NCBI RefSeq assembly: GCF_031882575.1
Contig: NZ_CP134772.1
Location: forward strand, 6,049,001-6,113,000
Direction: 5' to 3'
From: Pseudomonas sp. VD-NE ins
GTDB taxonomy: Bacteria > Pseudomonadota > Gammaproteobacteria > Pseudomonadales > Pseudomonadaceae
DNA length: 64,000 nt
This document shows positions 17,308 to 26,062 of the stretch, one piece after another (position 1 is the first letter of the stretch; every line of letters begins with the position of its first letter). Position numbers and translations under genes: made by a program. The notes under the pieces were generated by a model, which had not been told where the DNA came from, ran no database searches, and was given only the letters and a program-made list of their open reading frames with translations.

Positions 17308-17937
17308 ATGTCCGCCCCCAGCATGACCCTGTACCACAACACGCTCTCCCCGTTCGTGCGCAAAGTGATGGTGTTGCTGCACGAGACCGGCCAGCAGGAT
17401 CGCGTCGCCTTGCAAGACTGCGTGCTCAGCCCGGTCAGCCCGAGCGCCGAGCTCAATGCCGACAACCCGCTGGGCAAGATTCCCGCGCTGCGTCTGGCCG
17501 ACGGCAATGTCATCCATGACAGCCGTGTGATCCTCGAATACCTCGACCAACAACACGTCGGCAATCCGCTGATCCCGCGCGAAGGTGCGGCGCGCTGGCG
17601 GCGTCTGACCCTGGCCTCGATGGCCGACGGGATCATGGATGCGTCGGTGATGGTGCGTTATGAAATGGTCCTGCGTGCTCCGGAAAAACATTGGGACGAA
17701 TGGCTCGAGGCTCAGCGCGACAAGATCCGCCGCGCCCTCGCTGTATTGGAAGAGAATGCGATTGCCGAGCTGACCAGCCATTTCGATGTGGCCGCCATCA
17801 GCGTCGGTTGTGCACTGGGTTACCTCGACCTGCGTTTCCCGGATCTGGGCTGGCGTGATGCCAACCCGCAACTGGCCAACTGGTTTTTTGAAGTGAGTCA
17901 GCGACCGTCCATGATCGCGACCATGCCCAAACCTTAA
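17308..17937 (+). CDS. Glutathione S-transferase family protein
   Basis: 209 residues, cytoplasmic. A thioredoxin-like N-terminal domain (about 6-80) with HNTLSPFVRKV, where a Ser is in the place of the active-site residue, the cis-Pro in GKIPAL, and the glutathione-gamma-Glu contact DSRVILEYLD. An all-helical C-terminal domain follows. ATG 17308 follows a CGAGG; a TTG at 17302 is in frame but unlikely. In P. aeruginosa a GST gene also sits beside the fiu genes, supporting synteny. Substrate unknown. Confidence 0.88.
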   Translation: MSAPSMTLYHNTLSPFVRKVMVLLHETGQQDRVALQDCVLSPVSPSAELNADNPLGKIPALRLADGNVIHDSRVILEYLDQQHVGNPLIPREGAARWRRLTLASMADGIMDASVMVRYEMVLRAPEKHWDEWLEAQRDKIRRALAVLEENAIAELTSHFDVAAISVGCALGYLDLRFPDLGWRDANPQLANWFFEVSQRPSMIATMPKP

Positions 17938-17959
17938 ATCGGCGGCGCCTGTTCCGGCC

Positions 17960-18054
17960 TCTTCGCTGGCAAGCCAGCTCCCACAGGATTTGTGCTAGAT
18001 CGGGGATTTATGTCATCACCGAACTCATTGTGGGAGCTGGCTTGCCAGCGATGG
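17960..18054. repeat. REP doublet, GCTGGCAAGCCAGCTCCCACA family
   Basis: Inverted REP pair in the convergent gap between the GST gene and creD; likely a bidirectional transcript end. Confidence 0.9.
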
Positions 18055-18145
18055 CACCCCCTCGGTTCCACAGGCAAAAAACCGATAATCCGCGTCACCA
18101 GCTCATCCTTCCAGCACTGATCCTCACGCAACCCCAGCGACCGGC

Positions 18146-19516
18146 TCATTGCATCGTCCCCACATCAAACTCCAGCGGCTTGGCCGGTTTCTGCCCGATC
18201 CCGTACCAATCCAGTTTGCGCGTCAGCACCATGAACACACCGAGCAAACCGAACAGCAACAACGAGCCCATCAACAACGCGTAATCCTCGGCGCTCAGCA
18301 AGCCATAGAGCAGGCCATACAACGCCGCCAGCCCCGCCGAAAAACTCAAACCATGGCGCACACTGCGTAACACGTGGCAGACATAAAACCCGATCAACAG
18401 CACACAAGCACTGGCCGACAACAAATACGCCAGGGCAAAACCAATGTGCTCCGACAACGACAGCAGCAACAGATAAAAGAACGCCAGCGCCACACCGACC
18501 AGCGCGTATTGCACCGGGTGCACAGCAAGACTCTTGAGCACTTCGAAGAGGAAGAAACCAGCGAACGTCAGGACGATGAACAGCAGCGCATATTTGATCG
18601 CCCGGTCGCTCTTCAGGTACTGATCCACCGGATCGATGAAGCTCACACCGAAGCTGCGACCGTTGAACGCCTCGCAATCATTGCTGCTCACGCAACGGCT
18701 CATGGCGTCTTGCAGGTTGGTGGAGAAAAACGTGGTCTGCCAATCGGCGCTGAAACCCTGATCATTGATCTCACGTTTGCCCGGCAGGAAGTTGCCGATG
18801 AAACTCGGATGCGGCCAGTTGGCGGTGAGGCTGACACTGCTGCTCTTGCCCACTGGCAACACTTGCAACGAACCGGTGCCTTGCAGGCGCAGGTCAAATC
18901 CAAAGCTCAACTCGGTGGTTTTGCTGGTGTCGAGCGGCGGCAATGTCACTCGCACGCCTTCACCAAGCCAGCCGACTTGAGTACCGGGAACAAAGTCCAG
19001 GCGCTGACCATCGAGTTCCAGTTTCAGCGCATTTTCGATGCCGCGAATGTCGCTGATGCCGACCGCAAGAAACGGTGCATCGAACTGGTAATCGCTGAAG
19101 TCTTCTCTGATGCCCAATTGTGCTGGCAACGAGAAATGGCCATTGATGCGGTTGTCGGCGTGGAACAGCCGCGCCTCATAAATACCCCGCGCACGCAGTT
19201 CGGTTTGCACCTGGCCGTCGAGTTCGAAACGCTCCGGCAGGAAATACAACCGGCCGCGTTCTTCGCTCGGTTCGTCATAGCGCTGATTGGTTTTGTCGTT
19301 GGTTTTCCAGTTGTGAATCACTTTGCGATACGGCACCACCATCACCGGGCCGCTCAGTTGCTGGCTGTAGCTGGAGCTGCGGGCGATGTCTTCGAGCACG
19401 CCATCACGCAACTGTTGGCGCTCGTCAATGACGCCGTCGATCATCAATAACGGGATCAGCAACAGCAGGATCAGCACGGCGATGGCGCCGAGCTTTATCG
19501 TCAGATTCTTGTTCAT
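18146..19516 (-). CDS. creD: CreD inner-membrane protein
   Basis: 456 residues. One N-terminal membrane helix (about 9-28, GAIAVLILLLLIPLLMIDGV), a large periplasmic domain (about 30-300), then a bundle of hydrophobic helices (about 305-445). This is the CreD layout; in pseudomonads and Aeromonas creD is induced through CreBC and linked to beta-lactam response and envelope integrity. It is transcribed in the same direction as creBC but separated from creC by about 170 bases that hold a REP doublet and a triple 11-bp repeat resembling a CreB site, so it probably has its own promoter. Confidence 0.93.
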   Translation of the reverse strand: MNKNLTIKLGAIAVLILLLLIPLLMIDGVIDERQQLRDGVLEDIARSSSYSQQLSGPVMVVPYRKVIHNWKTNDKTNQRYDEPSEERGRLYFLPERFELDGQVQTELRARGIYEARLFHADNRINGHFSLPAQLGIREDFSDYQFDAPFLAVGISDIRGIENALKLELDGQRLDFVPGTQVGWLGEGVRVTLPPLDTSKTTELSFGFDLRLQGTGSLQVLPVGKSSSVSLTANWPHPSFIGNFLPGKREINDQGFSADWQTTFFSTNLQDAMSRCVSSNDCEAFNGRSFGVSFIDPVDQYLKSDRAIKYALLFIVLTFAGFFLFEVLKSLAVHPVQYALVGVALAFFYLLLLSLSEHIGFALAYLLSASACVLLIGFYVCHVLRSVRHGLSFSAGLAALYGLLYGLLSAEDYALLMGSLLLFGLLGVFMVLTRKLDWYGIGQKPAKPLEFDVGTMQ

Positions 19517-19569
19517 GGGACTCTCCCTGTTTGGATGGGCAGAGTCTGCTGGTGCTTTATGAGGGGTAT

Positions 19570-19596
19570 GTGGGGGGAATGTGGAGATTGTGTGGA
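19570..19596 (-). promoter_or_regulatory. Candidate CreB-binding site upstream of creD (three 11-bp spaced repeats)
   Basis: On the minus strand the site reads TCCAC-N6-TCCAC-N6-CCCAC (plus-strand GTGGA at 19592 and 19581, GTGGG at 19570). The known cre-tag is TTCAC-N6-TTCAC; here each half differs by one or two bases, with the exact 11-base period. It lies 54-80 bases before the creD ATG. Confidence 0.5.
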
Positions 19597-19598
19597 AA

Positions 19599-19680
19599 GA
19601 TCAAAAGATCGCAGCCTTCGGCAGCTCCTACAGGTGTACGCAACCCTATGTAGGAGCTGCCGAAGGCTGCGATCTTTTGA
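19599..19680. repeat. REP doublet, GATCGCAGCCTTCGGCAGCTCC family
   Basis: Two inverted copies of the GATCGCAGCCTTCGGCAGCT core around a 20-30 base loop, directly after the creC stop. It probably ends the creBC transcript. Confidence 0.92.
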
Positions 19681-19685
19681 CGGAA

Positions 19686-21104
19686 TCAAGGCAAGCGCAA
19701 TGTCACCTCAACACCACTTTCGACATTACGAATCTGCATCGACCCACCATGCAACTTGACCACCTCTTCAACGAAGTTAAGCCCCAACCCGGTGCTTTTA
19801 CGCCCACTGTCCGGACGCGGCAACGAGTAGAAGCGCTCAGTCAAACGCGGCAAGGCGTAGTCAGGTATCGGCGCCGTTTCATTGAACAATCGAAATTCGA
19901 TCTGCTCGCCAACCCGCTCGGCACAGAACCGCAGCAGCCCCTCTACCGGGGAGAAATCCAGCGCATTTTCGAGCAGATTGCCCAACGCCTGACGCAACAG
20001 AAACGGCTCGCCCATCAGCAGCAGATCCGCCGCAATCGTCTGCTCGATCCGCAATTGCTTGCCCTCGATCCGCGCCGCCTGACCTTGCAATAACTCATCG
20101 ACCAAGACCGTCAACGGCACCGCGACCCGTTCCCCCAGGTCCTGACGTTGCTCCACCTGCGCCAGATTCAACAACCGTTCGATCAACTGTTGCATCCGCG
20201 CACTTTCACTGTCGATGTTGCCGACAAAGCGCAATCGCTGAACCGGCGGCATGTCGCCTTGCAGCAACTCCGCCGCGCCACGAATTGCCGCCAGCGGACT
20301 TTTCAGTTCATGGGTCAGCGTGTGCACATAGCGCTCGACGTAGGCCTTGCCTTCCAGTTGTGTGCGCATCTGCTCAACCGCTGTGGCGAGCTGTTCCAGT
20401 TCACCGCCACGGTAATGCGGCACTTCCACCCGCCGGCCCTCGCTCACCGCTTGGGCATAACCGGTCAGACGGTGCAGCGCACGACTCAACCACCATGACA
20501 ACAACGCACCGAACAACAAACCGAGGCCGATCAACCCGGCGCCGTAAAACAGCAAGCGCCGTTCGGTGCGATCCACGTAAGGCTGTAAAGAGCTATTGGG
20601 TTTGGCCACGGTGACCACGCCGATAATCTGCCCGTTGTCGCGGATCGGCGCGCCGACATGCATGACTGAAGATGCCGGATCATCCGGATCGCTGCGACTG
20701 GAGCGCGCACCATACTCGCCACGCAAGGTCAGGTAGACGTCGTTCCAGCGCGAATAATCCTGACCGACCGCGACGCCGCTGGAATCGAGCACCACGATGC
20801 CCTTGGCGTCAGTCATGTAGATCCGGTGGTTGACCTGATTTTTCGGCAAGCCCCAGATGGTCGCTTGCGGTTGGCGCTCGCCATAGGCACGCAGCAATTC
20901 GGGCCAGCGGTTCTCGCTGAGGGTGCCAGCCTTGAAATCGTCCCGCAGGATTTCCGCCATCAGGTTAGCGGTATCGACCAGGGTTTCTTCGGTGGACTGG
21001 CGCACGCCGGGGCGGATTTCTTCCATCACCGTGTTGAGCACAAAATAACCGGTCAGGCCGACAAACAGCACATACACCAGAAAGATCCGCAGCCCCAGCG
21101 ACAT
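19686..21104 (-). CDS. creC: CreC sensor histidine kinase
   Basis: 472-residue inner-membrane kinase. Membrane helices at about 7-26 and 183-205 enclose a periplasmic sensor; a HAMP linker follows. The H-box is YVHTLTHELKSPLAAIRG with phospho-accepting H265; the N-box is LRQALGNLLENALDFSP and the G-box STGLGLNFVEEVV. It starts with a one-base overlap (TGATG) with creB, so the pair is coupled. CreC phosphorylates CreB, responding in known systems to carbon source and envelope/penicillin-binding-protein stress. Confidence 0.94.
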   Translation of the reverse strand: MSLGLRIFLVYVLFVGLTGYFVLNTVMEEIRPGVRQSTEETLVDTANLMAEILRDDFKAGTLSENRWPELLRAYGERQPQATIWGLPKNQVNHRIYMTDAKGIVVLDSSGVAVGQDYSRWNDVYLTLRGEYGARSSRSDPDDPASSVMHVGAPIRDNGQIIGVVTVAKPNSSLQPYVDRTERRLLFYGAGLIGLGLLFGALLSWWLSRALHRLTGYAQAVSEGRRVEVPHYRGGELEQLATAVEQMRTQLEGKAYVERYVHTLTHELKSPLAAIRGAAELLQGDMPPVQRLRFVGNIDSESARMQQLIERLLNLAQVEQRQDLGERVAVPLTVLVDELLQGQAARIEGKQLRIEQTIAADLLLMGEPFLLRQALGNLLENALDFSPVEGLLRFCAERVGEQIEFRLFNETAPIPDYALPRLTERFYSLPRPDSGRKSTGLGLNFVEEVVKLHGGSMQIRNVESGVEVTLRLP

Positions 21105-21784
21105 CAGCTGTGCCCCGGGCTGTAGCTGTAACCGAGGCCGCGATGGGTCTGGATCGGCTCGGCGTCGGCACGCACCAGACGCAACTTGGCGCGCACGCTT
21201 TTGATGTGGCTGTCGATGCTGCGCTCGTAACCGGCGTCAGCGGCGACGCCCAGCGCGTCGAGCAATTGCTCGCGACTGAACACTCGCTCGGGTTGTTCGA
21301 GCAGGCATTGCAGCAGGCGGAATTCGTGGCGGGTCAGGCTCAACGTCTGGCCGCGATAAAGGATTTGAATCCGTTCCGGATCGACACGGAACAGCGCGGA
21401 AGTGGCTTCAATCGCCGGGCGTGGCGCCATGCGTTTAAGGATGGCCTTGACCCGCGCCGCGACTTCACGCGGGCTGAACGGCTTGACCACGTAGTCGTCG
21501 GCACCAATTTCCAGGCCCACCACGCGATCAATCTCGGCATCCCGGGCGCTGAGGAACAGCACCGGCACTTCGCTGAAGCGCCGCAGCTGCTTGCAAGTCT
21601 CAAAACCGCTGATGTCCGGCAGGCCGATGTCGAGGATGATCAGATCGGCCGGAGTCTGCCGCTGATGCTCCAACGCCGCCGCGCCGAGGCTCAACCACGT
21701 GGTGGTGAAGCCCTCGCCCTGCAAGGCAAAAATCAGCGTGTCGGCAATCGCCGCTTCGTCTTCGACAATCAGGATATGAGGCAT
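21104..21784 (-). CDS. creB: CreB response regulator (OmpR family)
   Basis: 226 residues. Receiver domain (about 3-115) with acidic E8-D9-E10, phospho-acceptor D52 in LIILDIGLPD, and the Lys in VVKPFSPREV. The C-terminal winged helix (about 130-222, RGQTLSLTRHEFRLLQCLLEQPERVFSREQLL) is OmpR-type and should bind direct repeats one helical turn apart, as found before creD. It is first in the creB-creC operon. Confidence 0.94.
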   Translation of the reverse strand: MPHILIVEDEAAIADTLIFALQGEGFTTTWLSLGAAALEHQRQTPADLIILDIGLPDISGFETCKQLRRFSEVPVLFLSARDAEIDRVVGLEIGADDYVVKPFSPREVAARVKAILKRMAPRPAIEATSALFRVDPERIQILYRGQTLSLTRHEFRLLQCLLEQPERVFSREQLLDALGVAADAGYERSIDSHIKSVRAKLRLVRADAEPIQTHRGLGYSYSPGHS

Positions 21785-21857
21785 GGCGTCCGAGCCCGTG
21801 GGTTAAGTGCGCGAACGGTGCCCCAAGCCTGACGTTACGTCAATGAGACCACTTGGT

Positions 21858-22361
21858 TCAGCAGTCCGGTTTGTCGGCGGTGAAGCGCCGCGCCGGGTTC
21901 ACTGCCGCGCCGAATTCACGCAAGGCCTTGGCACCGATCAGCAATGGGTAATTGAAGTTGCTGCGGTCGGTCAGGTTGACCTCAACGGTACGCTTGACGT
22001 TACCCAGGCACAGCTCCAGATCGACCACCGGGCGCTTGGCGACTTCGGTGCTTTCGCCCTCGTCCTCTTCATCCGAACGGCTCTTGATCTTGCTGATGCG
22101 CGCGACCTTGTGTTCGTAGACCTTGTTGCTGGCGTCTTTGGTGGCGAGGCGGAAACGCACCCATTCGTCGCCATCACGGGTGAAGGTTTCAATGTCTTTG
22201 GCCGACAGCGAAGCAGTCAGTGCGCCGGTGTCCATCTTGGCCTTGAGCACTTCACCGCCGATTTCCGGCAGCGCAATGTATTCGTAGCGCCCGTACAGGG
22301 TCGGCTCGGCGGCCATGACCGGCAGGGCGACGAGGGCAAACAGTGCAAGGAGGGATTTCAC
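21858..22361 (-). CDS. RimB/retropepsin-like protein (PF05618 type), exported
   Basis: 167 residues with a signal peptide cleaved near A17-A18. It has the family's retropepsin-like core: KMDTGALTASL with D44-T-G at the aspartic-protease position, a segment VVDLELCLGNVKRTVEVNL, and FNYPLLIGAKAL. Proteins of this type are annotated ATP-dependent zinc proteases, although the fold is that of aspartic proteases and several lack proven activity. The gene stands alone, downstream of a REP-like repeat. Function in this organism is unknown. Confidence 0.82.
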   Translation of the reverse strand: MKSLLALFALVALPVMAAEPTLYGRYEYIALPEIGGEVLKAKMDTGALTASLSAKDIETFTRDGDEWVRFRLATKDASNKVYEHKVARISKIKSRSDEEDEGESTEVAKRPVVDLELCLGNVKRTVEVNLTDRSNFNYPLLIGAKALREFGAAVNPARRFTADKPDC

Positions 22362-22415
22362 GTATGGGGCTTCCTTGAGAGGTGGGGCAACGGGATTTTA
22401 GACCGTTGCGCGCTT

Positions 22416-22518
22416 GATCGTTCCCACGCTCTGCGTGGGCATGCATCCAGTGACGCGGCGCGCCACAGGGACGCGGAGCGTCCCGGGCGGCGTTACCACG
22501 CAGAGCGTGGGAACGATC
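22416..22518. repeat. REP-type repeat, GATCGTTCCCACGCTCYGCG family
   Basis: Outer arms GATCGTTCCCACGCTCTGCG and its inverse complement with a smaller GGGACG…CGTCCC hairpin inside. The same family flanks the RAYT gene at 37.8-38.3 kb. Confidence 0.9.
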
Positions 22519-22618
22519 AGGTTAACGCGACGAAAGTGAAACATTCGTCACCGCCGATTTGGCCTGCCGCGCGAAGCTGCTTATCATGGCGCGCCCATCC
22601 GTTTGCAAAGAGTTGCTT

Positions 22619-23506
22619 ATGCGCCGCCTGCTCACCGGCTGTTTCGTCACCCTGCTGCTGTTGCTCAACACCCTGATCCTGATCGGGCCGTTGCTGGTGT
22701 TTGCCCTGCTCAAACTGGTCGCACCAGGCCGCTGGCGGGATTACGCGTCGGGCGCGGTGATGTGGATCGCCGAGACCTGGGCGGAAATCGACAAGCTGAT
22801 TTTCCGCCTGTGCATTCCCACCCAGTGGGACATTCGCGGCGGTGAAGACTTGCGCGGCGACACCTCGTATCTGGTGGTCAGCAACCACCAGTCGTGGGTC
22901 GATATTCCGGCGCTGATCCAGACGCTGAACCGGCGCACGCCGTTCTTCAAATTCTTCCTCAAGAAAGAACTGATCTGGGTGCCGTTTCTGGGGCTGGCGT
23001 GGTGGGCGCTGGATTACCCGTTCATGAAGCGCTACACCAAGGCGTTTCTGGCGAAGCACCCGGAGCTGGCCGGCAAGGATCTGGAAATCACCAAACAGGC
23101 CTGCGAGCTGTTCAAGCGTCAGCCGGTGACCGTGGTCAATTATCTGGAAGGTACACGCTACACCGTCGCGAAAAGCGCGCAGCAGCAATCACCGTTCAAC
23201 CACTTGCTCAAGCCCAAGGCCGGCGGCGTGGCGTTCGTGTTGGCAGCGATGGGTGAACAGCTGGATGCGATTCTCGATGTCACGGTGGTTTACCCACAGG
23301 CGAACATCCCGGGCTTCTGGGATTTGATCAGCGGCAACGTGCCGCGCGTGATCATCGACATCAAGACCCGCGAACTCGACCCGGCGCTGTGGCAGGGTGA
23401 TTACGAGAATGATCCAGCGTTTCGCCAGACGGTCCAGAGCTGGGTCAACCAACTCTGGAGCGAGAAGGATCAGCGCATCGCCGAACTGCGCGGCGAACGC
23501 GGCTGA
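22619..23506 (+). CDS. PlsC-family 1-acylglycerol-3-phosphate acyltransferase (YihG-like)
   Basis: 295-residue membrane-associated acyltransferase that would move a fatty acyl chain to lysophosphatidate. An N-terminal helix (about 6-32) anchors it. The catalytic H-x4-D motif is NHQSWVD with H90 and D95, and the acceptor-binding motif is EGTR with E177 and R180. ATG 22619 (MRRLLTGCFV) is taken as start; in-frame ATGs at 22586 and 22559 would add a polar lead that the family lacks. It is similar to E. coli YihG. It converges on the DUF2780 gene with one base between stops. Confidence 0.85.
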   Translation: MRRLLTGCFVTLLLLLNTLILIGPLLVFALLKLVAPGRWRDYASGAVMWIAETWAEIDKLIFRLCIPTQWDIRGGEDLRGDTSYLVVSNHQSWVDIPALIQTLNRRTPFFKFFLKKELIWVPFLGLAWWALDYPFMKRYTKAFLAKHPELAGKDLEITKQACELFKRQPVTVVNYLEGTRYTVAKSAQQQSPFNHLLKPKAGGVAFVLAAMGEQLDAILDVTVVYPQANIPGFWDLISGNVPRVIIDIKTRELDPALWQGDYENDPAFRQTVQSWVNQLWSEKDQRIAELRGERG

Positions 23507-23507
23507 A

Positions 23508-24065
23508 TCAGCTACCGGTGCCGGCGCCCCAGATGCTGCCCAGGCTTTGCAGCAACGGGCCGCCGACGCCTTGATCACCCAGATACTTGAGCAGCACCGG
23601 GGCAAACTGGCCGACCATGCCGCTGTCCATGCCCAAGGCGCCGAAAGCGTTGTTCAGGTCATTGGTGTCCTTGACGTTACCCAGTGCGTTTTCCAGACCG
23701 GCGGACTTGCCGGACTGACCGAGCAATCCGCTCAACGCCGCCAGGTTGCCGCTACCGCCCGACAGTTTGTCGATGCCCGGCACTTCTTTGGCCAACTGTG
23801 AATAATCGGTGCTGCTCAACTGGTTCTTGGCCAGGCCCAGCATGGCGCTGGTGCCGCCGACGGCTTGCTGCGGCGTCACACCCAGACCGGTGACGGCTTG
23901 CAGCAGACCGGCGGTTTCCGAGGTCGGAGCCGCAGCGGTGGCCGCGTTGCCGCCCTGCATGCTGGCAGCAGCCTTGGTCACGTCGTCGAGGCTGAAACCA
24001 GCAAATACCGGGCTGGCCGCAAGGGTCATCAGTGAAGCCAAGGCAATACCGCGTGAAATCTTCAT
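23508..24065 (-). CDS. DUF2780 exported protein
   Basis: 185 residues. A signal peptide ends at about residue 22 (LAASPVFAG). The mature protein is rich in Gly, Ala, Ser and Leu with helical repeats (TGLGVTPQQAVGGTSAMLGLAKNQL; GLENALGNVKDTNDLNNAFGALGM). It matches the DUF2780 family (VcgC/VcgE-like), whose role is not known. It is transcribed divergently from the ECF sigma gene, with about 150 bases between, so the two could share regulation. Confidence 0.82.
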   Translation of the reverse strand: MKISRGIALASLMTLAASPVFAGFSLDDVTKAAASMQGGNAATAAAPTSETAGLLQAVTGLGVTPQQAVGGTSAMLGLAKNQLSSTDYSQLAKEVPGIDKLSGGSGNLAALSGLLGQSGKSAGLENALGNVKDTNDLNNAFGALGMDSGMVGQFAPVLLKYLGDQGVGGPLLQSLGSIWGAGTGS

Positions 24066-24215
24066 TCAGACATCCTCTTGCGCTGTGAAAACCACCCGTT
24101 GAACGGGCAGTGAAACTGCCGGTTTGACCGGGTATCCGCCGGCATGTTCCGGCGCGGCGCATCCATTTTCGTCCGGCCTGCGTATATAAAACGTGAAATC
24201 CCGGACACCTTCGCG

Positions 24216-24851
24216 ATGAATGGCACAACCGCTGTCGCTGAACTAGCCTGTGAACAGTCCGAGTCTCGCCCTCGCGCGCTCACTCTTGCTTGGAGAGTCG
24301 TCATTTCCATCGCCGACACCGATCAGCTGCGACAGCTGCTGGCCCAGTGTGCACTGGGTGATCGTCGCGCCTTCGAAAAGCTGTACCGCAGCGTCGGCCC
24401 GCGTCTGCACGGCGTGGCCCTGCGTTTTATGGGCCGCACCGATCTGGCCGAGGAAGTGCTGCAGGAAAGCTTCGTGCGCATCTGGAACAACGCCTCGCGC
24501 TACGAAGCGCACCTGTCGGCGCCGTTGACGTGGATGATCAACATCACCCGCAATCAGGCCATCGACCAGTTGCGCAAACACCGTGACCGGCCACTGACCG
24601 ATCTCGAACAGGACACACTGCCAGACGAAAGCCCCTCGGCTCACGACCAACTGAACAGCGCCCGTGAGGCCAACGCGCTGAATCGCTGCCTGGAAACCCT
24701 CGACGGCATGCAGCGCCAGTCGATCACCGTGGCCTACTTTCAGGGATTGTCGTGCACGGAACTCGCCGAACATCTCGCCACGCCACTGGGAACGGTGAAA
24801 TCGTGGATCCGTCGTGGCATGGAACGTCTGCGCCGGTGCCTTGAATCATGA
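24216..24851 (+). CDS. ECF RNA polymerase sigma factor (SigK/RpoE-like)
   Basis: 211 residues from ATG 24216. Region 2 covers about 45-110 (FMGRTDLAEEVLQESFVRIWNNA; PLTWMINITRNQAIDQLRKHRD) and region 4 about 150-205 (RQSITVAYFQGLSCTELAEHLATPLGTVKSWIRRGMERLR). The stop overlaps the next gene by four bases, and that gene encodes its anti-sigma. The start is uncertain: no ribosome site precedes 24216, while a GGAG at 24292 lies seven bases before an ATT codon at 24303 that would give the family-type N-terminus SIADTDQLRQLL. Confidence 0.85.
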   Translation: MNGTTAVAELACEQSESRPRALTLAWRVVISIADTDQLRQLLAQCALGDRRAFEKLYRSVGPRLHGVALRFMGRTDLAEEVLQESFVRIWNNASRYEAHLSAPLTWMINITRNQAIDQLRKHRDRPLTDLEQDTLPDESPSAHDQLNSAREANALNRCLETLDGMQRQSITVAYFQGLSCTELAEHLATPLGTVKSWIRRGMERLRRCLES

Positions 24852-25522
24852 ACTACCAGACCCCAGCCCTGCGCCGCGCCCTGGCTGCCGATTACGCGAT
24901 CGGGTTGATGGCTGCGCCTGCGCGGCGGCGGTTTGAACAATTGCTGCTGGACGACGCTGTGTTGCGAGCTGAACTGGCGCAATGGCAGGAAAGCCTCGCC
25001 TCTCTCACCGAAGCGCTGCCGGAACATCCCGTGCCCGACCGAGTGTGGCAAGGCATTACCGCGCGGATCGAACCGCAAGTGCTGCATGTGCCCGAGAAGC
25101 GGCCGTTCTGGAACTGGCTACGGGTTACCGCTGCGCTGTGTTCGATCGTGTTGCTGGTCTTCCTCGGCTCGCTGTACAACCGCGACGACGCCCGCTACCG
25201 CGCCACCCTGCTGACCGCCGATGCGCAACCGGCGCTGAAGGTCGAAGCGCATGCGGATTACCTGCAAGTCGAGCCGTTGACGCTGGAGGCGGTTGATGCG
25301 GATCGCAGCCTTGAACTGTGGGCGATTCCGGCTGATGGAAAACCGATCTCGCTGGGGGTGATTCCGGCGGGGGGCAAAGGCAAGGTTGAGCTGAGCGAGG
25401 TGCAGAAAGCGTTGATCGGTAAACCGATTGCGCTGGCAGTAAGTCTTGAGCCTAAAGGTGGTTCGCCGACCGGGCAGCCGACTGGACCGGTTCTTTATCA
25501 GGGTGCTTTGGCAGCCCTCTAA
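24848..25522 (+). CDS. Anti-sigma factor, RskA-like
   Basis: 224-residue single-pass inner-membrane protein. The N-terminal cytoplasmic zinc-free anti-sigma part (about 1-75, ALRRALAADYAIGLMAAPARRRFEQLL) is followed by a membrane helix (about 94-112, VTAALCSIVLLVFLGSLY) and a periplasmic RskA domain (about 120-222, LELWAIPADGKPISLGVIP). It is co-translated with the sigma factor through an ATGA overlap and should hold it inactive at the membrane until a signal, which is not known here. Confidence 0.88.
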   Translation: MNYQTPALRRALAADYAIGLMAAPARRRFEQLLLDDAVLRAELAQWQESLASLTEALPEHPVPDRVWQGITARIEPQVLHVPEKRPFWNWLRVTAALCSIVLLVFLGSLYNRDDARYRATLLTADAQPALKVEAHADYLQVEPLTLEAVDADRSLELWAIPADGKPISLGVIPAGGKGKVELSEVQKALIGKPIALAVSLEPKGGSPTGQPTGPVLYQGALAAL

Positions 25523-25529
25523 TTGCCAA

Positions 25530-25603
25530 GATCAAAAGATCGCAGCCTTCGGCAGCTCCTACATAAATCCCGTGTAGGAGCTGCCGAAGGCTGCGATCTT
25601 TTA
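25530..25603. repeat. REP doublet, GATCGCAGCCTTCGGCAGCTCC family
   Basis: Inverted pair eight bases after the anti-sigma stop; likely transcript 3' end. Confidence 0.92.
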
Positions 25604-25655
25604 GGCCATTTAGTGGCTTGACGAGCAAATCAATATTTCAAAATCATCTAGATAC

Positions 25656-25671
25656 CTGTCAGATCTGACAG
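25656..25671. promoter_or_regulatory. Perfect 16-bp palindrome CTGTCAGATCTGACAG
   Basis: Eight-base arms with no spacer, centred about 70 bases before the small secreted-protein gene at 25734, in an AT-rich leader. Position and symmetry suggest an operator. Confidence 0.5.
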
Positions 25672-25733
25672 TAGGCGCCACTCATCATCCACGCGAACAT
25701 TGCGGCTCCCATTTAAGTAACGGAGTACAAAAT

Positions 25734-26054
25734 ATGAAGATGAAAGTTGTCTCAGGTGTCCTGATGACGCTGGTCATGATGAGCACCGCCTATGCAGCTA
25801 CTTGTCCAACAATCTCGGTGAGCCACTCCCAAGATGCCGAGGATTTCACCTTCACGTCTGCACGCCTCAAAGACAAAAATACTGCCAACTCGGTTGTCAT
25901 TTGCCGGTATGAAGGCAAAAACAACGTCGGGGTGTCGGCCGGTTACAGGAATGACACCCCAGTTAAAGCCACTGGAAGCGGTTGGACAAATGATGAATGT
26001 GCCACGGCTGACGGTGACGCCAGCAAATGCGCATTCAAAGAAAAGAAAAAGTAA
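25734..26054 (+). CDS. Small secreted protein of unknown function (DUF3757-like)
   Basis: 106 residues. A signal peptide ends near residue 22 (MMSTAYAAT). The mature chain has four Cys (CPTISVS, VVICRYEG, NDECATAD, SKCAFKE), which could form two disulfides, and ends in KEKKK. The VVICRYEG segment resembles the small exported DUF3757 proteins of Pseudomonas, but the match is by eye. GGAG lies before the ATG. It is monocistronic: a palindrome sits upstream and a terminator directly downstream. Its base composition is lower in GC than its neighbours, which hints at acquisition. Confidence 0.75.
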   Translation: MKMKVVSGVLMTLVMMSTAYAATCPTISVSHSQDAEDFTFTSARLKDKNTANSVVICRYEGKNNVGVSAGYRNDTPVKATGSGWTNDECATADGDASKCAFKEKKK

Positions 26055-26062
26055 GGACCAAA

